From positions 159,177 through 223,176 of the IMG/VR virus record IMGVR_UViG_3300028392_000029: a stretch of 64,000 nt of DNA, one strand, 5' to 3'. Both the position numbers and the translations under genes were made by a program. The stretch's first letter is position 1. Every line of letters starts with the position of its first letter. Shown in pieces: positions 23,953 through 31,613 of the stretch. Under the pieces are notes generated by a model. It ran no database searches. It saw only the letters and a list, made by a program, of their open reading frames with translations, and was not told the origin of the DNA. The DNA comes from a virus.

Positions 23953-24220
23953 TGATACTGTCAAATATTTTCTTTTGCTCAATATACCACTCTATCCATG
24001 CGTTATATCGCTCACGTAATTCGTAATATTTGCCAGCATTTTCGTTGGCATTTTCTATAATATCGCTTAATTCTATTTTTTTACTAGTATCCAACGGTGA
24101 TAATTTTCCAGCAGGTACTTTAAGTGCTTCTGGTACTTCTGGGAATTTTATTACTACCGGAGCAGTTGTACTACATGCAGTTAGTGCAGAAATGAAAATA
24201 ATTAGTAATAGTCTTTTCAT
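23948..24220 (-). CDS. Outer-membrane lipoprotein, o-spanin candidate
   Basis: This 90-residue protein has a lipoprotein signal (MKRLLLIIFISALTAC) with lipobox LTAC, giving lipidation at Cys16. A Pro/Val segment (FPEVPEALKVPAGK) follows, then a helical C-terminus (ELSDIIENANENAGKYYELR). Its four-base overlap with the coiled-coil inner-membrane protein upstream matches i-spanin/o-spanin pairs, which fuse inner and outer membranes at the end of lysis in Gram-negative hosts. The assignment rests on lipobox and position. Confidence 0.75.
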   Translation of the reverse strand: MKRLLLIIFISALTACSTTAPVVIKFPEVPEALKVPAGKLSPLDTSKKIELSDIIENANENAGKYYELRERYNAWIEWYIEQKKIFDSIK

Positions 24221-24675
24221 TTGTTAACCTCGGTTGGATCGCTTACTGCTTTATTATAAAGTTCTATGGCAATGTCATTTATTTTACATTCAGCATTAAT
24301 AACTTCTCGTTGAATTTCTATTTCTTTTTTAACAACTTCGACCTTCTTCTCTACAATTTTAACACGTTCTACAACCTTAGTTTGTATTACAGTATTAGCT
24401 TCTTGTGATTTAGTTTCGGCTGCTTTAACTTTAGCTTCTAATTCGGCTACACGTTCTAGCCAGGCTTTTTGAACACCATGCCCACCATAAAAATATGCAC
24501 CGACTACTAGTAATATAACTCCGATGATTTCTGAAGGAAATTTGTATTGCCCCATCATGGGGATCCATTTTACTAGTTTGCTAGCAATATACAATACGAT
24601 ACCTGCTGTCAGCATGATATAGTATATTAGTATAAAAATACTATCAGGTACAAGGCTTAAAACCCAACCAAACAT
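24217..24675 (-). CDS. Inner-membrane coiled-coil protein, i-spanin candidate
   Basis: This 152-residue protein has two hydrophobic segments (~8-32 and ~48-65) followed by a long coiled coil (WLERVAELEAKVKAAETKSQ through VEVVKKEIEIQREVI). Spanin inner-membrane subunits usually have one membrane helix, so the second is unusual. The periplasmic coiled coil plus the partner lipoprotein downstream make the i-spanin role likely. It lies between the endolysin and o-spanin genes. Confidence 0.72.
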   Translation of the reverse strand: MFGWVLSLVPDSIFILIYYIMLTAGIVLYIASKLVKWIPMMGQYKFPSEIIGVILLVVGAYFYGGHGVQKAWLERVAELEAKVKAAETKSQEANTVIQTKVVERVKIVEKKVEVVKKEIEIQREVINAECKINDIAIELYNKAVSDPTEVNK

Positions 24676-24676
24676 A

Positions 24677-25303
24677 TCAGCCTCCTAGGACTTGTAGTGC
24701 GTGTTGATAATGCTTTTGACGATCTTCAAGGCCTAGTGTGCCACCGTTAATACGTTTGGTCATGGTTAGGATGTCACCTGAATCTGCATACTGATTTAGG
24801 TTATTAGCTTCCCAGAACCAAGCCGCTGATTGTACACAACCCTCAAAAGTTGACAGATGTTCGCTGGCTTCGTCTAAACTTTGTTCGGTTGCTTGTGCAT
24901 AACGGGTATAGTTATCTTTACCAGTTAACTGGATAAGTCCGCGTCCGCAAAACTTCCAACCGTCGCCTGATGCTTCGTTACCGTTGCCCATGCGGTTAGC
25001 ATAAGCTCGATTGGCAATTTTTTCTGGTTGATGAGCATAGTCATTGGCATTGCCTGCATTAAAATATTTAGGCCATACTTTGCATAGACTTTCTGCTTTG
25101 TAATTTAGATTTTCTTTGATTGCAGTATATCCGCCTGATTCGTGTGCTGTCTGTGCTAGAAAGGCTGCAACACGTTCCACAGTATCAATATCATAGTCTG
25201 GAAGTGTTTCACTCAATGCTTCGAACCAATGATCGGCATAAGGATTATTACCAATAATTGCTTTGAATTTCTCTAATGTAAAATCAAATTTAAAGTCGCT
25301 CAT
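24677..25303 (-). CDS. Endolysin, GH19 chitinase/lysozyme-like
   Basis: This 208-residue enzyme matches the glycoside hydrolase 19 family used as endolysin by many phages of Gram-negative bacteria. AHESGGYTAIKENLNY carries the two catalytic Glu (55 and 64), and GDGWKFCGRGLIQLTGKDNY is the family signature. SAAWFWEANNLNQYAD and the final TKRINGGTLGLEDRQKHY complete the fold. It has no signal peptide, so it needs the holin for release. It is first in the lysis block. Confidence 0.92.
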   Translation of the reverse strand: MSDFKFDFTLEKFKAIIGNNPYADHWFEALSETLPDYDIDTVERVAAFLAQTAHESGGYTAIKENLNYKAESLCKVWPKYFNAGNANDYAHQPEKIANRAYANRMGNGNEASGDGWKFCGRGLIQLTGKDNYTRYAQATEQSLDEASEHLSTFEGCVQSAAWFWEANNLNQYADSGDILTMTKRINGGTLGLEDRQKHYQHALQVLGG

Positions 25304-25304
25304 C

Positions 25305-26039
25305 TTATTTCCTTTCTAGTGCAACGGCCCAGCCGTTGTTTTCAAATATAAATTTGTTACTAATCTTAGTAATATTATAGTTACCGATTATTTTAGTTAA
25401 GAATAATACTTCTGAAATATCTTTACCTTCTAGCATAATAGGACCACTGATACTATTATAAACTTCTGCCCTAGGTCCACTATTAACTATATTAAACTTA
25501 ATTTGTTCACCGTAGACTCTTTTAAATGTAATAGACTCGTCTATTAATTTTAATTCTTCTGCATAACTATTTTTAAAAAACTCACTAAAGTTATTTAATT
25601 TATGCTCTTCGGTTGCGATTGCATATGCATTTCTATCAGTGGGAACCACTGCTGATATATTTTCTTCGTTAGCAACTTCACTTTTAAAACTTTTAAAATA
25701 TCTAAATCGCATGTATTCTAAACCAGTTAGTAATATTATGCCATCTACGATTTCCATTATTTGTCTAGCCACATGCCGATTGCGTTCAAGTTCTACGTAT
25801 ACACGATAGTTGCCATCGTCAGTCTCACCTGGAGTAGCATCGGCATCTAGAACAAATTCATAGCCCATCTCGATAAAGTTTTCTAAATCTTTAGCGGCAT
25901 CTTCTTGATCTACAGTAAAACTCAACACAACAATATCTTCATCGTCGCCAGTTTTACTTTTAAATGAATCAATCTCAAACACTTTTTTAACTAAGTGTTC
26001 TAAATCACCTGCTCTAAGATTTTCTGTAATGTATGTCAT
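25305..26039 (-). CDS. Conserved T4-like phage protein, possibly virion-associated
   Basis: This 244-residue protein starts at 26039 (MTYITENLRAGDLEHLVKKV). An in-frame extension upstream would be inside the previous gene's Ala/Pro tail and is not credible. Notable stretches are FEIDSFKSKTGDDEDIVVLS and LENFIEMGYEFVLDADATPG, a pattern I recall from many marine T4-like phages with no known function. It follows the 26601 gene by one base, so the pair is probably one unit. No motif supports an enzyme. Confidence 0.7.
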   Translation of the reverse strand: MTYITENLRAGDLEHLVKKVFEIDSFKSKTGDDEDIVVLSFTVDQEDAAKDLENFIEMGYEFVLDADATPGETDDGNYRVYVELERNRHVARQIMEIVDGIILLTGLEYMRFRYFKSFKSEVANEENISAVVPTDRNAYAIATEEHKLNNFSEFFKNSYAEELKLIDESITFKRVYGEQIKFNIVNSGPRAEVYNSISGPIMLEGKDISEVLFLTKIIGNYNITKISNKFIFENNGWAVALERK

Positions 26040-26040
26040 A

Positions 26041-26601
26041 TTATGCTGCCGGTGTAGGTGCCGCTCCTGCCGCCGGTGCGCCGGCTGCCGGTGCCGCCGC
26101 TGGTGCTCCTGCCGGTGCTCCACCCGGAGGCGGCGCCGCTGTACTTGGAGATTGTGATTCTTTATATTCGTTCTTCATCTTGTCCATGTAACCTTTGTAT
26201 ACATCAAATGCTAGTTTTTTTGGCATTTTAATTTCTACAATCCAAATAGGATGGCGATCTAATTTACCTTTTTTACTATTGGGTCTTAGATCTTCTTTCG
26301 TTCGTATTTTACGGGGCTCTACTAAGAAATTCTTTTGATAGGAAATTTTACATCCTAAATCAGTTAATCGCTTGCCACCGATGGGATCGGGCATCTTTTC
26401 TTCAGGCCACATGAATCCCACGGTAATCCAATGACGATCTACTTCAGGCCCATAGGCCAATTCGCCTTCTTCCCAGTTTTTGTAAACATACACATCTAGT
26501 TCGTCCAACACCCGTTCGAAATCTTTCAAAACAGCTAAACTACTGTTGTTTTCGTATAGATCCTGTATATTTTGTATAACGTCTAATATGTCGTGGTGCA
26601 T
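26041..26601 (-). CDS. Conserved T4-like phage protein with Ala/Pro/Gly tail
   Basis: This is a 186-residue protein. Residues 1-150 form a globular domain (DLYENNSSLAVLKDFERVLD, DVYVYKNWEEGELAYGPEVD, RHWITVGFMWPEE) seen in marine T4-like phages. The last ~40 residues are Ala/Pro/Gly only (PPPGGAPAGAPAAAPAAG), GC-rich in DNA and unlike the surrounding base use. The tail may be a flexible tether. It is paired with 25305-26039. Function is unknown. Confidence 0.7.
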   Translation of the reverse strand: MHHDILDVIQNIQDLYENNSSLAVLKDFERVLDELDVYVYKNWEEGELAYGPEVDRHWITVGFMWPEEKMPDPIGGKRLTDLGCKISYQKNFLVEPRKIRTKEDLRPNSKKGKLDRHPIWIVEIKMPKKLAFDVYKGYMDKMKNEYKESQSPSTAAPPPGGAPAGAPAAAPAAGAPAAGAAPTPAA

Positions 26602-26767
26602 GAGTTGATCCTAGAGTCTTCTACACTTATTTAGCTGGTTTAAATCCATAACGTATCAGTTTATAATTCTGTAGATCCGTTAAATAATAGTGTAGGACCT
26701 CTGTAGTTATCAAGGCCGGTCACTACAAGTTCTACTTTTATTACAGTAAGAGTAGGAGCACAACTAG
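26602..26767. other. Divergent intergenic region between phoH and the 26601 gene
   Basis: This 166-base gap separates divergent transcription units and must hold the promoters for both. I see no perfect sigma70 or TATAAATA element; the nearest is CTAAATAA on the minus strand near 26628-26635. A start-less open stretch on the minus strand ends at 26661, with another short frame ending at 26627 (see findings). No tRNA-like structure is visible. Confidence 0.5.
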
Positions 26768-27487
26768 ATGAGTAAACAACGAGTGAAAAAGCGTTTTACA
26801 TCAGAAGTTAACATAATTGACTTTCAACCATATCTTCCTCAAAAGAAACAGCGTGTGAGTCTACATGCACGAAATCCAAATCAAAAAGTATACCTTGACA
26901 AGCTACAAGATGAAACTAAAAGTATCATTTTAGCTATCGGGCCAGCAGGCACGGGTAAAACTATGTTGGCAGTGCAAGTAGGAGTTAAGCTGTATCAAGA
27001 AGGTATTGTTGATAAGATAATTGTAACAAGACCCGCCGTCAGTGTAGATGAAGATTTAGGATTTTTACCAGGTACGCTAAATGAAAAAATGGCACCTTGG
27101 ACTCGTCCTATATTCGACGTTCTAGGAGAGTATTACCAGCAAAAAGACATAGCTAAAATGCTAGAGGATGGAACCATTGAAATAAGCCCACTCGCGTACA
27201 TGCGTGGACGCACATTTAAAAACGCATACATTGTTGCAGATGAATGCCAGAACACCACAGTCAATCAAATGAAAATGTTACTAACTCGTTTAGGCGATGG
27301 TAGTAAGATGGTTGTTACGGGTGACTTGGCTCAGGCTGATCGTGTTAGTGATAATGGTTTAATAGATTTTTGTAACTTACTCTCATCTAAACCTGCTCTA
27401 AAACATATCGACATAGTACAATTTGAAGCTAAAGACATTGAACGCCATAATGCCGTGAAGGAGGTGTTAGCGGTTTATGGAGACTAA
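26768..27487 (+). CDS. phoH: PhoH-like ATPase
   Basis: This 239-residue P-loop ATPase has GPAGTGKT at residues 58-65 and the Walker-B-like IVADECQNT near 156-164, followed by LTRLGDGSKMVVTGDLAQAD. This is the PhoH/PhoL domain common in marine and other phages and host-derived in origin. Its role in infection is unknown; ATPase or RNA-linked roles are proposed for the family. It is one of only three plus-strand genes in the window. AGGAG lies 12 bases ahead of the ATG. It is followed by a bidirectional terminator. Confidence 0.93.
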   Translation: MSKQRVKKRFTSEVNIIDFQPYLPQKKQRVSLHARNPNQKVYLDKLQDETKSIILAIGPAGTGKTMLAVQVGVKLYQEGIVDKIIVTRPAVSVDEDLGFLPGTLNEKMAPWTRPIFDVLGEYYQQKDIAKMLEDGTIEISPLAYMRGRTFKNAYIVADECQNTTVNQMKMLLTRLGDGSKMVVTGDLAQADRVSDNGLIDFCNLLSSKPALKHIDIVQFEAKDIERHNAVKEVLAVYGD

Positions 27488-27488
27488 A

Positions 27489-27514
27489 AAATAGGAGCAT
27501 GGACGCTCCTATTT
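27489..27514. terminator. Bidirectional terminator between phoH and the 28289-27534 gene
   Basis: A perfect 10-base-pair stem (27489-27498 with 27505-27514) has a 6-base loop. On the minus strand it is followed by six T. On the plus strand the T-run is only the TTT inside the arm, so termination should be stronger for leftward transcription. The genes on both sides converge here. Confidence 0.8.
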
Positions 27515-27533
27515 AGAATGTTATAGCAATTTG

Positions 27534-28289
27534 TTACTTGATGGGAAGTTCTATATCGTGGACATCAACGGTATAGGACTTCTTCTCTCTTATGTGACGT
27601 ACCCAACTAGTAAAAGACATTTCTTTAAGATAAGACAGTGAGTTATGTCGTTTGATCATGGATTGTGTAAGCTCGCCTGAAAATGCAGTAATCTCTTCTC
27701 GTTTAAGAGGGATAACTTGTACTAACGGTTCGCCCATCTTGATGACAGTTGTTTTAGGTTGCTTCAACATAATATTAATAGGTTGAATCAATGGTACCTT
27801 ATCATGATCAATGATCCCGGGAATAGCTTCCCAGTTACGTGAGTCGTCATAATAATACATAGGTTGCCAAAACAAACTGTAACCCTTTGCCGCCCACACA
27901 GTCCATGGATTATCAAGTTTAACTGGAGTGCCAAACTTAAATTTATTACCCATGAATCCCTGTAGGGCATCTTTAGGTTGAGCACCTTCTTTATATTTAG
28001 GATGGCTATAGCGGGTAACTACTCTGCCATTCGGACCCGGTTCAATTTCAATATCACACCATGCAGGAATAACAAATCCAGTACTACAGTAATCAATAAT
28101 TCCAGGGCACGATTTAACAGTTTTATCACTGTCAATGGGCTTTGCAGATTTCTTGTAGTACAGCGCCATGTCCTTAAATGCAGGCGGTAAAAACTCGCTT
28201 GCTGGACGGATTGGTGCATGGTGTCTAATAGCCCACTCGTCGCAGGCAAAGTAAATCTGATGCTCAAGTTTTTTCTTAAATGGCCACAT
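27534..28289 (-). CDS. Conserved phage protein of unknown function
   Basis: This 251-residue protein begins MWPFKKKLEHQIYFACDEWA. It contains KSCPGIIDYCSTGFVIPAWC and a Trp-rich segment (NPWTVWAAKGYSLFWQPMYY), ending near HIREKKSYTVDVHDIELPIK. The overall look is of a beta-rich protein that recurs in T4-like marine phages, often close to halogenases or oxygenases. I know no proven function. It lies two bases after the clamp loader gene and ends at the bidirectional terminator. Confidence 0.68.
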   Translation of the reverse strand: MWPFKKKLEHQIYFACDEWAIRHHAPIRPASEFLPPAFKDMALYYKKSAKPIDSDKTVKSCPGIIDYCSTGFVIPAWCDIEIEPGPNGRVVTRYSHPKYKEGAQPKDALQGFMGNKFKFGTPVKLDNPWTVWAAKGYSLFWQPMYYYDDSRNWEAIPGIIDHDKVPLIQPINIMLKQPKTTVIKMGEPLVQVIPLKREEITAFSGELTQSMIKRHNSLSYLKEMSFTSWVRHIREKKSYTVDVHDIELPIK

Positions 28290-28291
28290 GA

Positions 28292-29206
28292 TTACAGATG
28301 TCCGAGTCTAATTAGTGTTGCGGCTAGGTTAATCTCTGGATCCATGACTAGTGTATGATCCACAAGACCTTGCTTGATAATGAGAATAGCTTTATCTTGC
28401 TTATCTTCTGCACCAAAGATTTCTACATTGTCATACAGCCAGCGATAAATTTCTTCCATTTCTTCTGGACGAGCTTGACTGCATACAAGTTTACGTGCTT
28501 CAGCAATTTTTCCTGCGGTAAACAATGCTACCATTTCGACCCGATAATCAGTACTGTCAGCCGCTGTTTCTACAATCTTTAGTCTACCGTCCATACTGTT
28601 CATCTGAGCATTATTGATTGTTTTACGCAGGTCTGGATAAGTTGCTTTAACATAGATGTCTAATGTATCTAGATCAAATTCTACATTCTCTTCTACAAGG
28701 ATTGTAGCAACACGAGCTGTAAACTCAGTCAAGTCAGTTTTTTCAATATGCATCTTCTGGCACCTGCTGTGCAACGCCGGAAGTATCTTATTAGGATAGT
28801 TGCAAGTTAGGATAAATCTAACAGAGTTACTGTAGTCTTCCATTAGATTACGTAGTGCAGGTTGTACTGAATTTGGATTCATGAAATCTGCTTCGTCAAT
28901 TAGTACAACTTTAAAATCGCCAAATGGCATAGTTTGACAAAATCCAATCAGTTTGTCGACCCACTCAACCTTACGTGCTTCTTTACTGCCGTTAGCATAT
29001 AGCACATCACAATCTTGCACACCTAACTTGTTAAGCAAAATTTTAGCCAGTGTAGTTTTACCTACACCTGCATTACCACTGAACAATAAGTGAGGAATAC
29101 TTCCTTCCTTGAGCCAACTTTCAATTTGATCACGTTGATGGTCATCTTTGAATACATAACCGTCTAAGGTATCTGGTCGATATTTTTCAACCCATAATTC
29201 TTTCAT
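28292..29206 (-). CDS. 44: Clamp loader ATPase subunit, T4 gp44-like
   Basis: This 304-residue AAA+ protein has FSGNAGVGKTTLAK (Walker A, 43-56), VVLIDEADFMNP (Walker B, DEAD) and the arginine-finger SRC in LHSRCQKMHIE. The start at 29206 (MKELWVEKYRPDTLDGYVFK) follows GAGGAACTAGT and makes an ATGA overlap with the upstream gene. The family loads the gp45 clamp with a small subunit (gp62); no gp62 homologue is recognised in the window. Its length is close to T4 gp44 (319). Confidence 0.92.
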   Translation of the reverse strand: MKELWVEKYRPDTLDGYVFKDDHQRDQIESWLKEGSIPHLLFSGNAGVGKTTLAKILLNKLGVQDCDVLYANGSKEARKVEWVDKLIGFCQTMPFGDFKVVLIDEADFMNPNSVQPALRNLMEDYSNSVRFILTCNYPNKILPALHSRCQKMHIEKTDLTEFTARVATILVEENVEFDLDTLDIYVKATYPDLRKTINNAQMNSMDGRLKIVETAADSTDYRVEMVALFTAGKIAEARKLVCSQARPEEMEEIYRWLYDNVEIFGAEDKQDKAILIIKQGLVDHTLVMDPEINLAATLIRLGHL

Positions 29207-29466
29207 ACTAGTTCCTCGGCAATGCCTAATACTTCTGCTACTACTAACAACCACCCGGCCGCTTGTAGATAAGGATTCATTTCTAACCAGCCACCGCCAG
29301 CAAGTGCTAGCCCAGCGGCGATTCTAACGCCACTTTTAATTAGGCTAATATATAAATGTTTTTTTGGATCTGGGTGTGATGATTTAGGACTTTCTGTTGT
29401 ATCAACAGAATCCAAAGCTTCTACTGCTTTTTTAATATCTTCAACTGCTTCAGCATGTGTACTCAT
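29203..29466 (-). CDS. Small membrane protein upstream of the clamp loader gene
   Basis: This 87-residue protein starts at 29466, with AAAGGAGATGTCAA ahead. It has an acidic N-terminus (STHAEAVEDIKKAVEALDSV) and a hydrophobic C-terminal half (SGVRIAAGLALAGGG, AAGWLLVVAEVLGIAEEL) with one or two membrane segments. Its stop overlaps the gp44 start (ATGA). It is expressed from the promoter at 29486-29514. Function is unknown. Confidence 0.65.
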   Translation of the reverse strand: MSTHAEAVEDIKKAVEALDSVDTTESPKSSHPDPKKHLYISLIKSGVRIAAGLALAGGGWLEMNPYLQAAGWLLVVAEVLGIAEELV

Positions 29467-29485
29467 TTGACATCTCCTTTTGTGT

Positions 29486-29514
29486 AGTATAAAGGAAAAA
29501 TCAGGATCTGTCAA
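29486..29514 (-). promoter_or_regulatory. Sigma70-type promoter for the small membrane gene and clamp loader
   Basis: The minus strand reads TTGACA (29509-29514), a 17-base spacer, then TATACT (29486-29491). The -35 falls in the loop of the terminator at 29500-29524. Confidence 0.8.
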
Positions 29515-29524
29515 GGATCCTGAT
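29500..29524 (-). terminator. Terminator after the GroES-like gene, overlapping the next promoter
   Basis: Nine-base-pair perfect arms (29500-29508, 29516-29524) with a 7-base loop are followed on the minus strand by TTTTT. It lies 11 bases past the stop of the GroES-like gene. Confidence 0.85.
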
Positions 29525-29534
29525 AGTCAAATAG

Positions 29535-29927
29535 TTACAAACCGGCGGATGGCGGACGGAAGTCGAATTCCGGCGGACTTAGGTCGATAGCAGTCAACCC
29601 AGATGTTATATCGTTTGGCTTTTCATCAGCTGACATTAACATACACTTAATATCAACCCTGTGTATCTTACGCTTGGTTCCATCGGGCTCGACTATTTCA
29701 ATAGCTCTAGTCCAACGACCGTGTTCAAGCAAGATCCATTCACCAACTTTCACATCTTTTTGATCTTTTCCAATAGCGTAGACACGACCCCAACGAGGTT
29801 TGATCCCGCTATCTTTACCATCATCGCTAGGTATGTAAATACCACCGGCGCTGACTTGTTCATCGAAACTCATATCACTGACAAATACATTGTCGCGAAT
29901 AGGAACAATTTTGCCGTAAACAGCCAT
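29535..29927 (-). CDS. GroES-like co-chaperonin (T4 gp31 analogue)
   Basis: This is a 130-residue protein. Residues 5-105 follow the GroES pattern: IVPIRDNVFVSDMSFDEQVS, then the mobile-loop and Gly-Gly-Ile region (SAGGIYIPSDDGK), GRVYAIGKDQKDVKVGEWIL, and the EPDGTK turn. The GroES-type mobile loop IYIP tripeptide would bind GroEL. A ~30-residue C-terminal extension (PPEFDFRPPSAGL) is not in bacterial GroES. T4 gp31 replaces GroES for capsid folding; this protein may do the same. It overlaps the stop codon of the gene before it by a base and ends before a terminator. Confidence 0.83.
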   Translation of the reverse strand: MAVYGKIVPIRDNVFVSDMSFDEQVSAGGIYIPSDDGKDSGIKPRWGRVYAIGKDQKDVKVGEWILLEHGRWTRAIEIVEPDGTKRKIHRVDIKCMLMSADEKPNDITSGLTAIDLSPPEFDFRPPSAGL

Positions 29928-30253
29928 TATTCTTTCCCTTCAGGGTCCATGTCTGCAATATTTTTTACAGTAGTAGCTGTTACAGGTGCAGTTACTTTTG
30001 ACGTAGTTGCTATTTCAGGTGCGGGAGCTGTTCGAACATTAATTTGATCAGGAACACCTACACTAGACTCACGCAACACATCTTCGCGTTTTTTAATGAT
30101 CTGTCCGCCCGGCCCGATCTTGTCGCCACGGGCATTAACACCCATGTTGCCAACAGCTATAGTCATTTCATTTTGGTTGATAAGTTTGTTCATATCAACG
30201 ATTTTACCTTGCATACTGCGATGCACTGTTTTTGGGGCTTCTTTCATTGCCAT
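29927..30253 (-). CDS. Conserved small phage protein, unknown function
   Basis: This 108-residue protein begins MAMKEAPKTVHRSMQGKIVD, with GAGGAGA before the ATG. It contains NEMTIAVGNMGVNARGDKIG and a Gly-rich turn, then a Thr/Ala/Val-rich C-terminus. Such proteins are seen in T4-like cyanophages without function; the composition suggests an extended, perhaps virion-associated chain. TATAAT-like sequence upstream (near 30267-30272) may be a promoter with a weak -35. Confidence 0.65.
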   Translation of the reverse strand: MAMKEAPKTVHRSMQGKIVDMNKLINQNEMTIAVGNMGVNARGDKIGPGGQIIKKREDVLRESSVGVPDQINVRTAPAPEIATTSKVTAPVTATTVKNIADMDPEGKE

Positions 30254-30279
30254 ATTAATCTCCTCGATTATACTAGTAC

Positions 30280-30786
30280 TTATCTCAGGAATTCCTGCCA
30301 GTCCAAATTATATTTGACAGAATCCACTTGGTGTACACCTAACACATATAATACATAACTAGCTACGCTAGACCCACGTCCTACACCTCGAACAATATTA
30401 TTAGCTTCGCAAGTGTCAACAAAATACTTTAACCAGCGTAATAAATCTAGCATGTTTCTAGATTTGTATTCTGCCATTTCTTGCATGGCCCTAACAGTGG
30501 ATATTTGAGTCAAACACTTTGAATATACAAATTGTTCAATATCTAGGGTTTTATATTCTTCGGGCATAAACCAGTTTGACTGGCAAGCCTTGTCATAGTC
30601 AGCAACTTCAAAATGGGTTTCATACGGTTCTAAGAATTTAAAACCCAATTGTACTTCTAGTTGTTTAACAGCGTCTGTACGTTCAACGAGTAATGTGTCG
30701 TCGACATTAAATCCGTAATCTTTATATAAAGAATCAAACAGATCTTGTTCTGTAAAAATGGGATTATTATATTTGTCTAAGTGCAT
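30280..30786 (-). CDS. DnaE-like DNA polymerase III alpha fragment protein
   Basis: This 168-residue protein starts at ATG 30786 (a TTG two codons earlier is an alternative). Its C-terminal half, LDLLRWLKYFVDTCEANNIV then RGVGRGSSVASYVLYVLGVH and VDSVKYNLDWQEFLR, matches the bacterial PolIII alpha segment GPGRGSAAGSLVAYxLGITxxDPLxYxLLFERFLN. In DnaE this precedes the catalytic Asp motif (PDIDIDF), which is absent here; the protein ends exactly before it. It is either a repurposed conserved domain or a remnant. It is not a working polymerase by itself. Confidence 0.72.
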   Translation of the reverse strand: MHLDKYNNPIFTEQDLFDSLYKDYGFNVDDTLLVERTDAVKQLEVQLGFKFLEPYETHFEVADYDKACQSNWFMPEEYKTLDIEQFVYSKCLTQISTVRAMQEMAEYKSRNMLDLLRWLKYFVDTCEANNIVRGVGRGSSVASYVLYVLGVHQVDSVKYNLDWQEFLR

Positions 30787-30796
30787 ATACAACAGT

Positions 30797-31027
30797 TTAA
30801 CTGATATTAATTAGTTTGTCAAGACCTTTATCTCGACTGTTCATCATTTTGTCGTATTCTGCCGCTTTGCGTTTGCTCAATTCTTCTCGATAAGAATCAA
30901 GTATACTGGACATTTGAGCTTTGACTCCCGGATTAGGAGTCATAAAATACTTACGAGTTAGTTCATTAATTTTGTTTTCTAACTCGGAATCTTTTATACC
31001 GCTCAAATCGTTAACTAACGGATGCAT
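30797..31027 (-). CDS. Small helical phage protein, unknown function
   Basis: This 76-residue protein (MHPLVNDLSGIKDSELENKI) is almost entirely helical and charged, with a likely coiled coil over residues 15-60 (INELTRKYFMTPNP, KAQMSSILDSYREELSKR). It is of a type found next to structural genes in T4-like cyanophages. It begins one base after the stop of the 31613 gene and ends 10 bases before the DnaE-like gene. No function is known. Confidence 0.65.
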   Translation of the reverse strand: MHPLVNDLSGIKDSELENKINELTRKYFMTPNPGVKAQMSSILDSYREELSKRKAAEYDKMMNSRDKGLDKLINIS

Positions 31028-31028
31028 C

Positions 31029-31613
31029 TTAGTATTCGCCGCTCAGTTTGATATATACGTTAGCTCCGGCATCAACAGACCATGCTTCAATGACTTCAAG
31101 TTTAGTTGAACCAATTGCACCAACTGTGAATGGGCTAAATCCAGTTGCAAAACGCACAACTCCGCCGTTGGCAGTGGCAAATACTGGTGTTCTAACAGCA
31201 ATAGTGTCGCCTTTCAAAATAACTCTAATAATTCCGTATGCAGGTACCGCAGGCCAGCCGGTAAAAGTTAATGTAGCATTTCCTGCGAGTGTAAATTGTT
31301 GTATAGATCCGTTGGCCAAGTTAATATTTGCAGTAGTAGATACAGTTCCACCGGGGTAGAATATACCGTAAAATTGATTATGTGTACCGTTTGTGATAGA
31401 ACTTTGTAACAGATTATTTACTACAGGAGTGGTACCAGTTGCTAGATCTGCTTTTAATAGTGTATTAGTTTGTAGTGCAGTAATTTCAGACTTGGCTACT
31501 CCTAATCCCGCTGAAATAGCAGTAAAGTTGTTACGAAATCCCTGACTATCGTTGTCCTGCCCTGCTACAGGGTAAGTTGTGTTAATTGAGATATAGTTTA
31601 TTTGACTTGTCAT
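31029..31613 (-). CDS. Tail or fibre-associated structural protein
   Basis: This is a 194-residue protein. The N-terminal YPVAGQDNDSQGFRNNFTAI is a version of the module present at the start of three other fibre proteins here ([G/N]-x-D-[S/G]-x-[G]-[D/F]-x-[R]-x-x-F-x-x-[V/I/A]-N). The C-terminal half is a beta-rich Gly/Thr/Ala sequence ending in EAWSVDAGANVYIKLSGEY, like phage fibre tips. It lies directly downstream of the peroxidase fusion gene and has its own late promoter (31644-31651). Confidence 0.75.
   Translation of the reverse strand: MTSQINYISINTTYPVAGQDNDSQGFRNNFTAISAGLGVAKSEITALQTNTLLKADLATGTTPVVNNLLQSSITNGTHNQFYGIFYPGGTVSTTANINLANGSIQQFTLAGNATLTFTGWPAVPAYGIIRVILKGDTIAVRTPVFATANGGVVRFATGFSPFTVGAIGSTKLEVIEAWSVDAGANVYIKLSGEY

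Noticed and set aside
30267-30272. TATAAT upstream of the 30253 gene as a full promoter
   Set aside because: The -10 is perfect but no convincing -35 lies 16-18 bases upstream, so I did not list it as a separate feature.
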